Shown piece by piece: positions 1 through 6,967 of a stretch of DNA of 28,951 nucleotides (the first letter of the stretch is position 1; each line of letters begins with the position of its first letter). The translations under genes and the position numbers were made by a program. The DNA lies in IMG/VR virus record IMGVR_UViG_3300025889_000689, positions 1 through 28,951 of that record; one strand, given 5' to 3'. Below the pieces are notes generated by a model. It was not told where the DNA came from. It saw only the letters and a program-made list of their open reading frames with translations, and did no database searches. The stretch is from a virus.

Positions 1-21
1 ACAAAAAGCGAGACCGTACCC

Positions 22-324
22 GTGGCTGACACGCCAGAGAAAAAAGTAAAGCGCAAGATTGTCGCAATACTTAAAGAGTATAACGCCTACTACTTCTATC
101 CTGTCACTGGAGGCTTCGGTGCCTCTGGTGTACCGGATGTAGTTGCTTGTGTGAACGGGCAATTCGTAGGGATAGAGGCTAAGGCTGACTTAAAAAAGAA
201 CAAGCCTACGGCTTTGCAGGAGAAAAACCTGCGAGAAATCAAAGGAGCTGGAGGGGTTTCGTTGGTAATCGATGCCAACAACCTTGATTTGTTAACAACA
301 ACATTGGAGAACTTAAAATGTTGA
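22..324 (+). CDS. VRR-NUC domain nuclease (start may lie upstream of the window)
   Basis: This is a small stand-alone VRR-NUC protein, a branch of the PD-(D/E)XK nuclease fold that in phages is taken to cut branched or flapped DNA during replication and recombination. Visible motifs are GVPD (Asp39), then GQFVGIEAK (Glu52, Lys54), which supply the metal-binding Asp/Glu and the catalytic Lys, and a downstream Gln66 typical of the family. At about 100 residues it has the usual length of single-domain phage members. The chosen start is a GTG without a clear ribosome-binding site. The frame stays open to base 1, so an earlier start outside the window is possible. Its last codons overlap the next gene (ATGTTGA), implying coupled translation. 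The fold is clear; the substrate is inferred. Confidence 0.85.
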   Translation: MADTPEKKVKRKIVAILKEYNAYYFYPVTGGFGASGVPDVVACVNGQFVGIEAKADLKKNKPTALQEKNLREIKGAGGVSLVIDANNLDLLTTTLENLKC

Positions 325-518
325 AACCTTTAATTGGCGCAATCGTCGCCGCAACCGTCATCGCACTAGGCGTGTACGCAGGTTTGCAGTACATGGGCTT
401 GCACAACGAAGTTGAGAAGGCTGTAGAAGCAGAAGCTCAAGCGATGGCACAAATCCAAAAAGATAAAATTGAAGCAGAGGTGAACAATGCGAAGGATGGG
501 GGAGAAGCATCCAAATAG
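318..518 (+). CDS. small single-TM protein with charged helical tail
   Basis: A 66-residue protein that I do not recognise. Residues about 4-27 form one hydrophobic helix (LIGAIVAATVIALGVYAGL). A strongly charged, Ala/Glu/Lys-rich helix follows, likely coiled coil, from about residue 30 to the end. The topology suggests an inner-membrane anchored protein with a short N-terminus. The ATG overlaps the stop of the preceding nuclease gene, and its own 3' end overlaps the start of the following HTH gene by about 30 bases, so all three are probably co-translated. Small membrane proteins in phage early regions may act on host membrane functions, but nothing here shows what this one does. Confidence 0.6.
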   Translation: MLKPLIGAIVAATVIALGVYAGLQYMGLHNEVEKAVEAEAQAMAQIQKDKIEAEVNNAKDGGEASK

Positions 519-705
519 TAAGTTCACCGCGTCAGTCATCCGGTCTATGCGCCGGATGTACTGGTGCAACAATATGATGCAGCGAGAGATAGCCGCCATA
601 TTCAACACTGCGCAGCCAACTGTCAGTGATATTGTGAACTACAAATATTGGGTAAACGTGGCTGACGATTTTCGCCCCGATGAAATAGTCAGACGCGACT
701 CATAA
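487..705 (+). CDS. small helix-turn-helix DNA-binding protein
   Basis: A 72-residue basic protein dominated by a helix-turn-helix. The stretch MMQREIAAIFNTAQPTVSDI (about residues 30-49) matches the pattern of HTH domains that accompany HNH homing endonucleases and resolvases (REIA..F..SQ.TVS.I), followed by an aromatic KYW. No nuclease domain is attached, so it is probably a stand-alone DNA-binding protein, either a regulator or a remnant of a homing-type gene. The ATG at 487 has an AGAGG ribosome-binding site about 7 bases upstream inside the preceding gene; a second in-frame ATG lies 9 bases further on. It sits immediately upstream of the polymerase gene. The HTH is clear; the target is unknown. 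Confidence 0.6.
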   Translation: MRRMGEKHPNSKFTASVIRSMRRMYWCNNMMQREIAAIFNTAQPTVSDIVNYKYWVNVADDFRPDEIVRRDS

Positions 706-725
706 AAAAATAATCAGGAACCGCC

Positions 726-2663
726 GTGCAAATCATCTACCTCGACTTTGAGACATTCTGGTCTCAGACCCATAGCTTGACGAAAATTCACCCTGTTGAA
801 TACGTCATGCACCCTGAAACAGAGATTCAATCTGTCGCCATCAAAGTCAATGGTGATGACCCTTTCGTAATTTTTGGTGAGAAGAACATTTCGGACTGGG
901 CGGCGGCAACTGATTTCTCAAATGCCTTACTCGTCGGGCACAACATGTCTGGCTTCGATGCCATGATCTGTGCGTGGCGATTCAATATAAAACCCAAAGC
1001 GTGGGGCTGTACGTTAGCTATGGCTCGCATCATGGGGTACGCCAAAACGGTTGGCGGCTCATTAAAAAAGGTAGCTAGTGACTTAGGTTTAGGCGAGAAG
1101 CTCAGCCTTGAAGCTACCAACACCAAAGGTAAGAAGCTCGCCGACTTCACCGAAGAAGAACTCAAGGCGATGGAAGAATACAACGTCGTCGACACTGAGC
1201 TGTGCGCCGGTATATTTAAGAAGTTAGCTCCAAAGGTTGGCACGCGTGAACTCAAGCTGATCGATGCCACAATTAAGATGTTAGTTGAGCCGCAGTTCGA
1301 GCTTGATATACCACTACTCAAGAACACTCTTGAAGAGATTAGGGAAACTCAACGCAAGGTGCTACTCAACGTAGCAGAGGAAGTGTCCGATGAACCACTT
1401 GGGCTTATGTCAGAAGACGAGCAAATTGAAGTCGCTAAGAAGGTCTTGGCGTCGGCTCCAAAGTTTGCAAAGTATCTACAATCACGAGGTGTGGAGGTGC
1501 CGAAGAAAGCGTCCCCTTCTAACCCCGAAAAGCTCATTCCGGCACTGGCTAAGACAGACGAAGCATTCCTCGCGCTACAAGAGCATGAAGACTTCAACGT
1601 CGCTGCGGCTGCATCTGCTCGTCTTAACGTTAAAAGCACAATCTTAGAATCACGCATCGGACAGTTCATAGCTTGTGGCGAAGCTATCGGTGGCAAGTTA
1701 CCAATCGCGTTGAACTACTACGGCGCCGATACCACTGGTAGATGGTCTGGCACGATGAAGATGAATCAACAAAACCTGCCACGAGTAAATCCGTACAAGC
1801 CATCACCATCAGATGCGTTGCGTAATTGTATACGTGCGCCAGAGGGATACAAGGTAGTTGTGGCTGACTTGTCAGGTATCGAGCTTCGCGTGAACCATTT
1901 CTTGTGGAAGGTGCCAAGCAGCATGGATTTGTTCAGAGCTGACCCTGAAAACGCTGACTTGTATAAAGACTTCGCATCGAAGCTGTATGAGAAAGATGTC
2001 AGCGAAGTCACCAAGCATGAGCGTCAGGTGGGCAAGGTTGCACACTTGGGACTCGGATTCGGTGCGGGAGCTAAGACCTTTCAGAAGGTAGCGAAGTTGA
2101 TGGGTGGCGTTGACTTGTCATTAGAAGAATCACAAGACGTTGTGTACAAATGGCGTGATGCCTACACCAAGATTCAGCTAGGTTGGCGTACCTGCCACGA
2201 TGCGTTATCCGACATCTACCACAAAGAGTACGGCACACAGATAGACCCTTGGGGACTGTGCCGCACTGCGGAAGGTGGCATTAAAACTCCGATGGGAATG
2301 ATTCGTTACCCACATCTACGTGAGGAGTTCAACGAAGAAGATGGTCGCCAAGAGTGGGTGTATGGTGAAGGTCGTCGCAAGGCACGCATCTACGCCGGAA
2401 AGGTAACGGAGAACATCGTGCAGCATCTAGCACGTGAGGTTATTTGCGATAACTTGTTAGAGATAGCCAAGACTCCGTTGGGCAAAAAGTACCCGCTTGC
2501 GCACACAGTTCACGACGAATTGATCTACGTTGTGAAAGACGAAGATGCGCAGCAAATGCTTGATACTGTTCAAGAAGTTATGCGAAATGGTGTGACATGG
2601 TGGCGTGAACTGATAACATGGAGTGAGGGTGATATTGCCCAAACCTATGGAGCTGCCAAGTAA
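726..2663 (+). CDS. polA: family A DNA polymerase with 3'-5' exonuclease
   Basis: This is the replicative DNA polymerase of the phage. The N-terminal DnaQ-type proofreading domain shows ExoI (DFE, Asp7/Glu9), ExoII (GHNMSGFD) and ExoIII (YNVVDTE). The C-terminal polymerase domain shows motif A (DLSGIELR, Asp381-Glu386), motif B/O-helix (Arg433, Lys437, then LGLGFG) and motif C (HDE, Asp597). The residue aligned with Phe762 of E. coli Pol I is Leu441, and the O-helix Tyr766 equivalent is Phe445. At 645 aa it is shorter than Pol I (928 aa) because the 5'-nuclease domain is absent. The start is GTG, with AGGA upstream; the next in-frame ATG would remove ExoI and an in-frame stop lies just upstream of the GTG. 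It overlaps the next gene (TAATG). Confidence 0.95.
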   Translation: MQIIYLDFETFWSQTHSLTKIHPVEYVMHPETEIQSVAIKVNGDDPFVIFGEKNISDWAAATDFSNALLVGHNMSGFDAMICAWRFNIKPKAWGCTLAMARIMGYAKTVGGSLKKVASDLGLGEKLSLEATNTKGKKLADFTEEELKAMEEYNVVDTELCAGIFKKLAPKVGTRELKLIDATIKMLVEPQFELDIPLLKNTLEEIRETQRKVLLNVAEEVSDEPLGLMSEDEQIEVAKKVLASAPKFAKYLQSRGVEVPKKASPSNPEKLIPALAKTDEAFLALQEHEDFNVAAAASARLNVKSTILESRIGQFIACGEAIGGKLPIALNYYGADTTGRWSGTMKMNQQNLPRVNPYKPSPSDALRNCIRAPEGYKVVVADLSGIELRVNHFLWKVPSSMDLFRADPENADLYKDFASKLYEKDVSEVTKHERQVGKVAHLGLGFGAGAKTFQKVAKLMGGVDLSLEESQDVVYKWRDAYTKIQLGWRTCHDALSDIYHKEYGTQIDPWGLCRTAEGGIKTPMGMIRYPHLREEFNEEDGRQEWVYGEGRRKARIYAGKVTENIVQHLAREVICDNLLEIAKTPLGKKYPLAHTVHDELIYVVKDEDAQQMLDTVQEVMRNGVTWWRELITWSEGDIAQTYGAAK

Positions 2664-3316
2664 TGCCTGCATGGTCATTTAGTGCGATGAAGCTGTATGA
2701 AACTTGTCCCCGCAAGTATCACGCAGAGAAAGTCGAGAAGTTATACCCGTTCACAGATACCCAAGCCACAATCTACGGAAAAGAAGTTCACCTAGCCGCT
2801 GAAGAATATATTCGCGATGGTAAGGAGCTTCCGGCAGGGCACCTAAAATTCAAACCAATGCTTGATAAGTTAAATGGTATGAAGGGTGAGAAACTTTGCG
2901 AAGAAAAGATGGCGCTCACCGCTGAGCTGCAACCCACCAAGTTCCTAGCCAAAGACGTATGGGTGCGAGGCATCGCTGACCTCATCATCGTCAACGGGGA
3001 AACCGCACGGGTAATAGACTACAAGACTGGCTCCGCTAAATACCCTGACGTAGGGCAGCTAGAGCTGATGGCGCTGATGGTAATGGCGTATTACCCAGAG
3101 GTGAACCACGTCAAAGCCGGTCTGCTATTCATGCTATACGACACGTTCATAACCGCTGATTACCATCGCGACGATCTGGACGAAATGTGGGCTAAGTGGA
3201 AGAATAAGTACGGCAAGCTCGCCGCCTCATACGAGCATGATAATTGGCCCCCTAACCCCAACGGACTCTGCCGCAAGTGGTGTCCTGTTGAACATTGTGA
3301 GTATTCTGGAGGCTGA
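2663..3316 (+). CDS. Cas4/RecB-like PD-(D/E)XK nuclease with probable Fe-S cluster
   Basis: A 217-aa nuclease of the RecB/Cas4/AddB group. The active-site series is visible: His43 (GKEVH), Asp106 (RGIAD), Asp119-Tyr-Lys121 (VIDYKTG) and Gln132 (GQLEL). Four cysteines are placed as in Cas4/AddB-type Fe-S nucleases: one near the N-terminus (Cys15 in ETCPRKY) and three clustered at the C-terminus (Cys203, Cys207, Cys212), expected to hold a 4Fe-4S cluster that clamps the DNA-end-binding fold. The family acts as an ssDNA exonuclease or end-processing enzyme in recombination. It is co-translated with the polymerase through TAATG, supporting a role in replication-linked end processing. No adjacent cas1/cas2 or CRISPR array exists, so an adaptation role is not implied. 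Confidence 0.85.
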   Translation: MPAWSFSAMKLYETCPRKYHAEKVEKLYPFTDTQATIYGKEVHLAAEEYIRDGKELPAGHLKFKPMLDKLNGMKGEKLCEEKMALTAELQPTKFLAKDVWVRGIADLIIVNGETARVIDYKTGSAKYPDVGQLELMALMVMAYYPEVNHVKAGLLFMLYDTFITADYHRDDLDEMWAKWKNKYGKLAASYEHDNWPPNPNGLCRKWCPVEHCEYSGG

Positions 3317-3317
3317 T

Positions 3318-3581
3318 ATGCCTAAGATATTAGATCGTTTAGTGAGCCAACTAAAAGCTAAAGGCGTAAAGAACCCCTACGCTGTGGCAACTTCCCAGTT
3401 GCAGAAAGCAGGCAACCTGAAGAAAGGTACCCAAGAGTTAACGGCGAAAGGCAAAAAACGTCAGGCTATGGGCGCTGAAGGTCGCGCAAAAGATAGAGCT
3501 GCCAAGGCTAGCGGGAAACCAAAATCCGCTTACAGTTACAGCAAACGCACTAACCGTGCGACTTTAAAAAAGGGTAAATGA
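3318..3581 (+). CDS. small basic phage protein of unknown function
   Basis: An 87-residue, very Lys/Arg/Ala-rich protein with no cysteines, no membrane segment and no enzyme motif. It begins MPKILDRLVSQLKAKG and has a long basic middle (KGKKRQAM, RAKDRAAK) and a tail TNRATLKKGK. Proteins with this layout are common hypothetical proteins in phages; I recall the type but know no function. High charge suggests nucleic-acid binding, for example to phage DNA. The ATG at 3318 is preferred because GGAGG lies about 5 bases upstream and it follows the nuclease stop by one base; the reading frame is open further upstream but that part overlaps the nuclease gene and would be a poor fit. It is directly followed by an HNH gene. 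Confidence 0.7.
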   Translation: MPKILDRLVSQLKAKGVKNPYAVATSQLQKAGNLKKGTQELTAKGKKRQAMGAEGRAKDRAAKASGKPKSAYSYSKRTNRATLKKGK

Positions 3582-3582
3582 T

Positions 3583-3840
3583 ATGCCACGCAATCCACGC
3601 GACTACCAGAAAGAACGCAAGTACGACGGCAAACCTGAAGTCAAAAAGAAACGTGCGCTACGCAATCAAGCGCGTCGCAAGTTGATGAAGGAAGGTGTCG
3701 TGCGTGTAGGTGACGGCAAAGACGTAGACCACAAGAAGCCAATGGCTAAAGGTGGCAGCAACGCTCGTAGTAACTTACGCGCTGTACCTGCATCAAAGAA
3801 CCGCTCATTCGCACGCACTAAAAAGGCGAAGATGAAGTAG
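3583..3840 (+). CDS. HNH endonuclease
   Basis: A compact 85-residue HNH protein. The beta-beta-alpha-metal motif is seen as VDHKKPMAKGGS (Asp49, His50), then Asn64 in RSNLRAV, with a final Asn73 (SKNRS) where many members have His or Asn. No CxxC zinc pair is present. The N-terminal half is very basic (KKKRALRNQARRKL), giving DNA affinity. In phages such small HNH proteins act as nicking or packaging-associated nucleases, or as selfish homing enzymes. This one sits inside the replication block one base after the previous stop, and not beside a terminase, so its role is open. The motif is clear; the biological role is inferred. Confidence 0.85.
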   Translation: MPRNPRDYQKERKYDGKPEVKKKRALRNQARRKLMKEGVVRVGDGKDVDHKKPMAKGGSNARSNLRAVPASKNRSFARTKKAKMK

Positions 3841-3846
3841 TTGCCA

Positions 3847-3879
3847 ACCACCCTGAACTAGCGCAGACTAGAGGGTGGT
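3847..3879 (+). promoter_or_regulatory. RNA hairpin after HNH gene
   Basis: An 8-bp perfect stem (ACCACCCT with AGGGTGGT) is continued, after a GAA bulge on the 5' side, by a 4-bp CTAG/CTAG stem around a 6-base loop (CGCAGA). It begins 6 bases after the HNH stop codon. It is followed by A residues and not by a T-run, so it does not have the form of an intrinsic terminator in either direction. It could stabilise or mark the 3' end of the upstream mRNA, or be a processing site. Confidence 0.5.
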
Positions 3880-3897
3880 AAAAACCGAATAATAAGT

Positions 3898-3913
3898 TTG
3901 TCTAATTAGACAA
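3898..3913. promoter_or_regulatory. 16-bp perfect palindrome, candidate operator
   Basis: TTGTCTAATTAGACAA is an exact 16-bp palindrome and lies 17 bases before the helicase start codon, just upstream of its AGAGGA ribosome-binding site. The next pair out is a mismatch and the one after it matches again. The size and dyad symmetry fit the half-sites of a dimeric HTH regulator. As RNA it could fold into a hairpin next to the ribosome-binding site. It lies in the only sizeable gap (90 bases) of the early region, where a promoter would be expected. Confidence 0.45.
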
Positions 3914-3930
3914 GCACATCAGAGGACAAG

Positions 3931-5484
3931 ATGGAAATCATTCAAGACCGTGGTCTTATGGTGCGTGTTCGCAACCCTGAGCGCGTCACCACCGCTATTC
4001 CACAAAGCAAGTACATTCAACAAGTTGGTGACGGCGCGCACGAAGTGCTCGTTAAATGGACGCTAGAAAACTCTCGCCGATTGGCTAACCTTGGCGTCTC
4101 AAAAGCGCCATCCCCAATCCTACGGGACTACGAGTGGACAGGTAGCTACGACCCCTTTGACCACCAGAAACAGACAGCCAGTTTCCTAACCGCTAACAGC
4201 CGAGCGTTCTGCTTCTCTGAGCAGGGTACAGGCAAGACGGGCGCTGTCATCTGGGCTGCTGACTACCTATTGTCTATCGGCGACATCAAGAAAGTTCTCG
4301 TGGTCTGCCCCCTGTCAATCATGCACTCAGCTTGGATGCAGGACATTTTCACTATCGCTATGCACCGCACGGCGGCTGTAGCTCACGGCTCAAAAGAAAC
4401 TCGTAAGAAGGTGATCAATGGAGATTACGACTTTACAATCATTAACTACGATGGTGTGCCTATTGTTGCTGATGATCTGGCTGGGAAGTTCGACCTAGTT
4501 GTGTGTGACGAGGCTAACTTCGTCAAGACCCCGACTACCCGCCGATGGAAGGCACTCAACAAAGTCATCACTCCCCAAACTAAGATTTGGATGTTAACTG
4601 GAACTCCCGCCGCGCAAAGCCCCGTAGATGCTTACGGGCTAGCCAAAATGTGCGTGCCTCAGCGAGTGCCACGGTACTTCACCGCATGGCGTGACAGCGT
4701 GATGACTAAGGTCAGCCAGTTCCGCTACATCCCGACACCCAACGCAACCAAGCTCGTCAACGCAGCTCTACAACCTGCTATCCGCTTCAGTAAGAAAGAC
4801 TGTCTGGACTTACCACCTGTGACCTACGTGACTCGTGAAATAGAAATGACAAGTCAACAGAAGAAGTTCTACAAAGAGCTGAAGAAGCAGATGTACGTCG
4901 AGGCTGCCGGTGAGCAGATCAGCGCTGTCCACGCAGCTGCCGGACTAAACAAGCTGTTGCAGCTCTCATGCGGTGCGGTCTATTCGGATACTGGTGAGGT
5001 GGTGCAGTTTGACGGCAAGAACCGACTCGACGAGGTGTCTAGCGTAGTTGGCGAGGCTGCTAACAAGGTCATCGTGTTTGTTCCGTTCCGACACGCCATC
5101 GAGATCGTGGCAGAAAGATTGCGGAAAGATGGCTTTTCGACGGAGATCATCAGCGGTTCCGTACCAATGAAGCAGCGCACCCAGATATTCAAAGACTTCC
5201 AACAATCGAAAGACCCTCACGTACTCGTAATACAGCCACAAAGTGCTGCGCACGGCGTAACACTAACTGCTGCTGACACAATAGTGTGGTTTGGTCCTAC
5301 TTCATCCGTAGAAACATGGCTACAAGCGAATGAACGTATAAACAGACCATCACAACAAAATAAAATGACCATAATAAAGATTTATGGCTCAGAGGTTGAA
5401 AAACGTGTATACAGTGCGCTAGAATCTAAAGAAGCTAACCAACGAGACTTGGTTAAGCTATACGAACAAGAATTACTTCGGTAA
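3931..5484 (+). CDS. SNF2/DEAD-like superfamily II helicase
   Basis: A 517-aa SF2 helicase of SNF2 type. Domain 1 has a Q-like region (FDHQKQTA), Walker A GTGKT (Lys102), DEAN as motif II (Asp193-Glu194) and motif III TGTPA (223-227). Domain 2 has the SNF2-type motif V/VI region: SAAHGVTLTAAD, then a QANERINRPSQQ series carrying the arginine finger. Phage members of this group are encoded with PolA-type polymerases and are thought to unwind or remodel forks or recombination intermediates, like T4 UvsW in role if not in sequence. It has AGAGGA ahead of its ATG and is the first gene after the 90-base gap with the palindrome, so it may head its own transcript. The fold is clear; the exact role is inferred. 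Confidence 0.9.
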   Translation: MEIIQDRGLMVRVRNPERVTTAIPQSKYIQQVGDGAHEVLVKWTLENSRRLANLGVSKAPSPILRDYEWTGSYDPFDHQKQTASFLTANSRAFCFSEQGTGKTGAVIWAADYLLSIGDIKKVLVVCPLSIMHSAWMQDIFTIAMHRTAAVAHGSKETRKKVINGDYDFTIINYDGVPIVADDLAGKFDLVVCDEANFVKTPTTRRWKALNKVITPQTKIWMLTGTPAAQSPVDAYGLAKMCVPQRVPRYFTAWRDSVMTKVSQFRYIPTPNATKLVNAALQPAIRFSKKDCLDLPPVTYVTREIEMTSQQKKFYKELKKQMYVEAAGEQISAVHAAAGLNKLLQLSCGAVYSDTGEVVQFDGKNRLDEVSSVVGEAANKVIVFVPFRHAIEIVAERLRKDGFSTEIISGSVPMKQRTQIFKDFQQSKDPHVLVIQPQSAAHGVTLTAADTIVWFGPTSSVETWLQANERINRPSQQNKMTIIKIYGSEVEKRVYSALESKEANQRDLVKLYEQELLR

Positions 5485-5499
5485 AACAAGGAAAACAAC

Positions 5500-5889
5500 A
5501 TGGAAACTGAAAAGCTTATTAAAGCTTATCTAAAGCTTAGAGACGCTCGCTCTGAATTAAAGCGGGAGTACGACGAGAAGGATAGCGAGCTGCTCGAAAA
5601 ACAAGATCGCATCGAAGCTGTTTTGCTTGAACATGCTAAAGCTAACAACATCGAAAGCATGAAGACCCGAGCTGGCACTGCATACCTACGCACCAAGACC
5701 CGCTACTGGGCGCCAGATTGGGAATCATTCACGAAGTTCCTCAGCGAGATAGGGCAAGACGGGTACAGCCTCGTCGAGCAGCGTATTCAGCAGAGTAACT
5801 TCAAACAATTTCTGGAAGAACATCCAGATGTCATACCGCCTGTCAATTCAGACAGCAAAATATCAGTGGTCGTAAGGAGAAGCTCGTGA
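5500..5889 (+). CDS. conserved phage protein of unknown function, coiled N-terminus
   Basis: A 129-residue protein. Residues about 5-50 are strongly charged and helical (probable coiled coil, with ELKREYDEKD). The remainder is a small globular domain with SMKTRAGTAYLRTKTRYWA followed by DWESFTKFL and a C-terminal VVVRR strand. I recall this layout (long helix, then KT..GTAY...T...DWD.F) from unannotated proteins in phage replication modules, but know of no assigned function. AAGGAAA lies ahead of the ATG. Its stop overlaps the next gene's GTG start (GTGA). Its position between helicase and candidate ssDNA-binding protein suggests a replication accessory protein. Confidence 0.65.
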   Translation: METEKLIKAYLKLRDARSELKREYDEKDSELLEKQDRIEAVLLEHAKANNIESMKTRAGTAYLRTKTRYWAPDWESFTKFLSEIGQDGYSLVEQRIQQSNFKQFLEEHPDVIPPVNSDSKISVVVRRSS

Positions 5890-6086
5890 CTGATTTAGGT
5901 TTACTGACTACCAAAGAGGCTGCTGAGCTTCTGCGGTTGTCACCCTCAGCTCTACAAAAGCTACGTAATGACGGACAAGTCCCATTCGTTAAGCTCGGCA
6001 AAAAAGTCTTTTATAAAAGAGACGCGTTGGTCAGATTTGTAGATGACCAACAATTAATCTATCCAACTTCAGAAGGAGATAAGTAA
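5886..6086 (+). CDS. excisionase/MerR-like HTH protein
   Basis: A 66-residue protein consisting almost wholly of one winged helix-turn-helix of the HTH_17/excisionase type: LLTTKEAAELLRLSPSALQK (about residues 6-25) followed by the wing VPFVKLGKKVFYKRDAL. Such small proteins are phage regulators or excisionases. No integrase is present in the window, so a regulatory role is more likely than excision. It starts at GTG overlapping the previous stop, and its own stop overlaps the next ATG (TAATG), where a strong ribosome-binding site (AGAAGGAGA) lies inside its 3' end. It could be the factor acting on the palindrome before the helicase gene, but that is inference. Confidence 0.8.
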   Translation: MTDLGLLTTKEAAELLRLSPSALQKLRNDGQVPFVKLGKKVFYKRDALVRFVDDQQLIYPTSEGDK

Positions 6087-6967
6087 TGAGCGAAGTGGCT
6101 CTATTTGAAGGCATGAAGGTGCCTGCACACCTGCAAGATGGTGAACTGTCTGACATCGCAAAGGCACTGGGTGCCAAGCAAGGCGGCGATGGTCTAAAAC
6201 GAATCAGCTTCCGTGGCGGCGTATTCCGCATGATGGTTGGCTCTAAAGAGATAGCTCAGAACGACGACCGTTCAATGAACGTGATCATCGTAAAAGCTGC
6301 ACCCGGTTACGCTCGTACCTACTACAACCAAGCGTACAAAGAAGGTGTAATCGTTTCACCTGCGTGTTGGTCAGATAACGGCGAGATCCCAAGCGTAAAC
6401 GTTGAAAGCCCACAGTCAAACATGTGTGCTAGCTGCCCACAGAACGTAAAAGGTTCAGGCAACGGCAACGCTAAGGCATGTAGCTACGCAGCTCGTTTGG
6501 CAGTAACTCTTGAAGGCGATCAGAAAGGCGACATCTACGGCGTTGCTTTCCCTGCTATGTCTATCTGGGGCGAAGTCGAAAGCGAGAAGTACGAGTCGCT
6601 GCAAAACTACGTTAAGAAGTTAGCAACATTCGGTTACGACGTAGCTAAGGTAGTTACTGAAATGCGCTTCGATACAAACTCAGCTGTACCTAAGTTGATG
6701 TTCCGTGCAGTGCGTCCGCTTGAAGAAGATGAGTACGCAACGGCTAAGTCTAAAGGCGCAAGCCCTGAAGCTTTATCTCATACTGGTGAGCGTAAGTTTG
6801 CTAAGCCAGAAGATGAAGGCAAGAAGCTTGAAGCTTTGTTTGATGGTAAAGCAGAAGCAACTGAAGAAGCAGAAGAAGCTCCAGTTAAAGTTGCTAAAAA
6901 GAAAGCTGAACCAGTTAAAGCTGACAAAGCAGTTGAAGACATCCTTGATGAGTGGGGCGATGATTGA
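6086..6967 (+). CDS. candidate zinc-binding ssDNA-binding protein with acidic tail
   Basis: A 293-aa protein, probably highly expressed given the strong AGAAGGAGA ribosome-binding site. The N-terminal 210 residues look globular and beta-rich and contain four cysteines (Cys94, Cys114, Cys117, Cys132) spaced C-x19-C-x2-C-x14-C, a plausible zinc site. Residues 211-285 are a charged, low-complexity Lys/Glu/Ala linker, and the end is acidic with aromatic residues (ILDEWGDD). A conserved globular core plus flexible acidic tail is the design of single-stranded DNA-binding proteins such as T7 gp2.5, and T4 gp32 also binds zinc. The position between helicase and primase fits. I see no diagnostic OB-fold motif, so this assignment is inference. 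Confidence 0.5.
   Translation: MSEVALFEGMKVPAHLQDGELSDIAKALGAKQGGDGLKRISFRGGVFRMMVGSKEIAQNDDRSMNVIIVKAAPGYARTYYNQAYKEGVIVSPACWSDNGEIPSVNVESPQSNMCASCPQNVKGSGNGNAKACSYAARLAVTLEGDQKGDIYGVAFPAMSIWGEVESEKYESLQNYVKKLATFGYDVAKVVTEMRFDTNSAVPKLMFRAVRPLEEDEYATAKSKGASPEALSHTGERKFAKPEDEGKKLEALFDGKAEATEEAEEAPVKVAKKKAEPVKADKAVEDILDEWGDD

Noticed and set aside
827-1327. Open frames opposite the polymerase and primase genes (also 1349-1696, 9403-9831)
   Set aside because: They are mirror frames of genes with clear catalytic motifs on the + strand; Ser/Leu-rich products without domain features.
3237-3317. Longer N-terminus for the 87-aa basic protein
   Set aside because: It would overlap the nuclease gene by 80 bases; the ATG at 3318 has GGAGG in place and opens the recognisable sequence.
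5886-6086. HTH protein as phage excisionase
   Set aside because: The fold fits Xis, but there is no integrase or attachment site in view and it lies in the middle of a replication operon, so a regulator is more economical.
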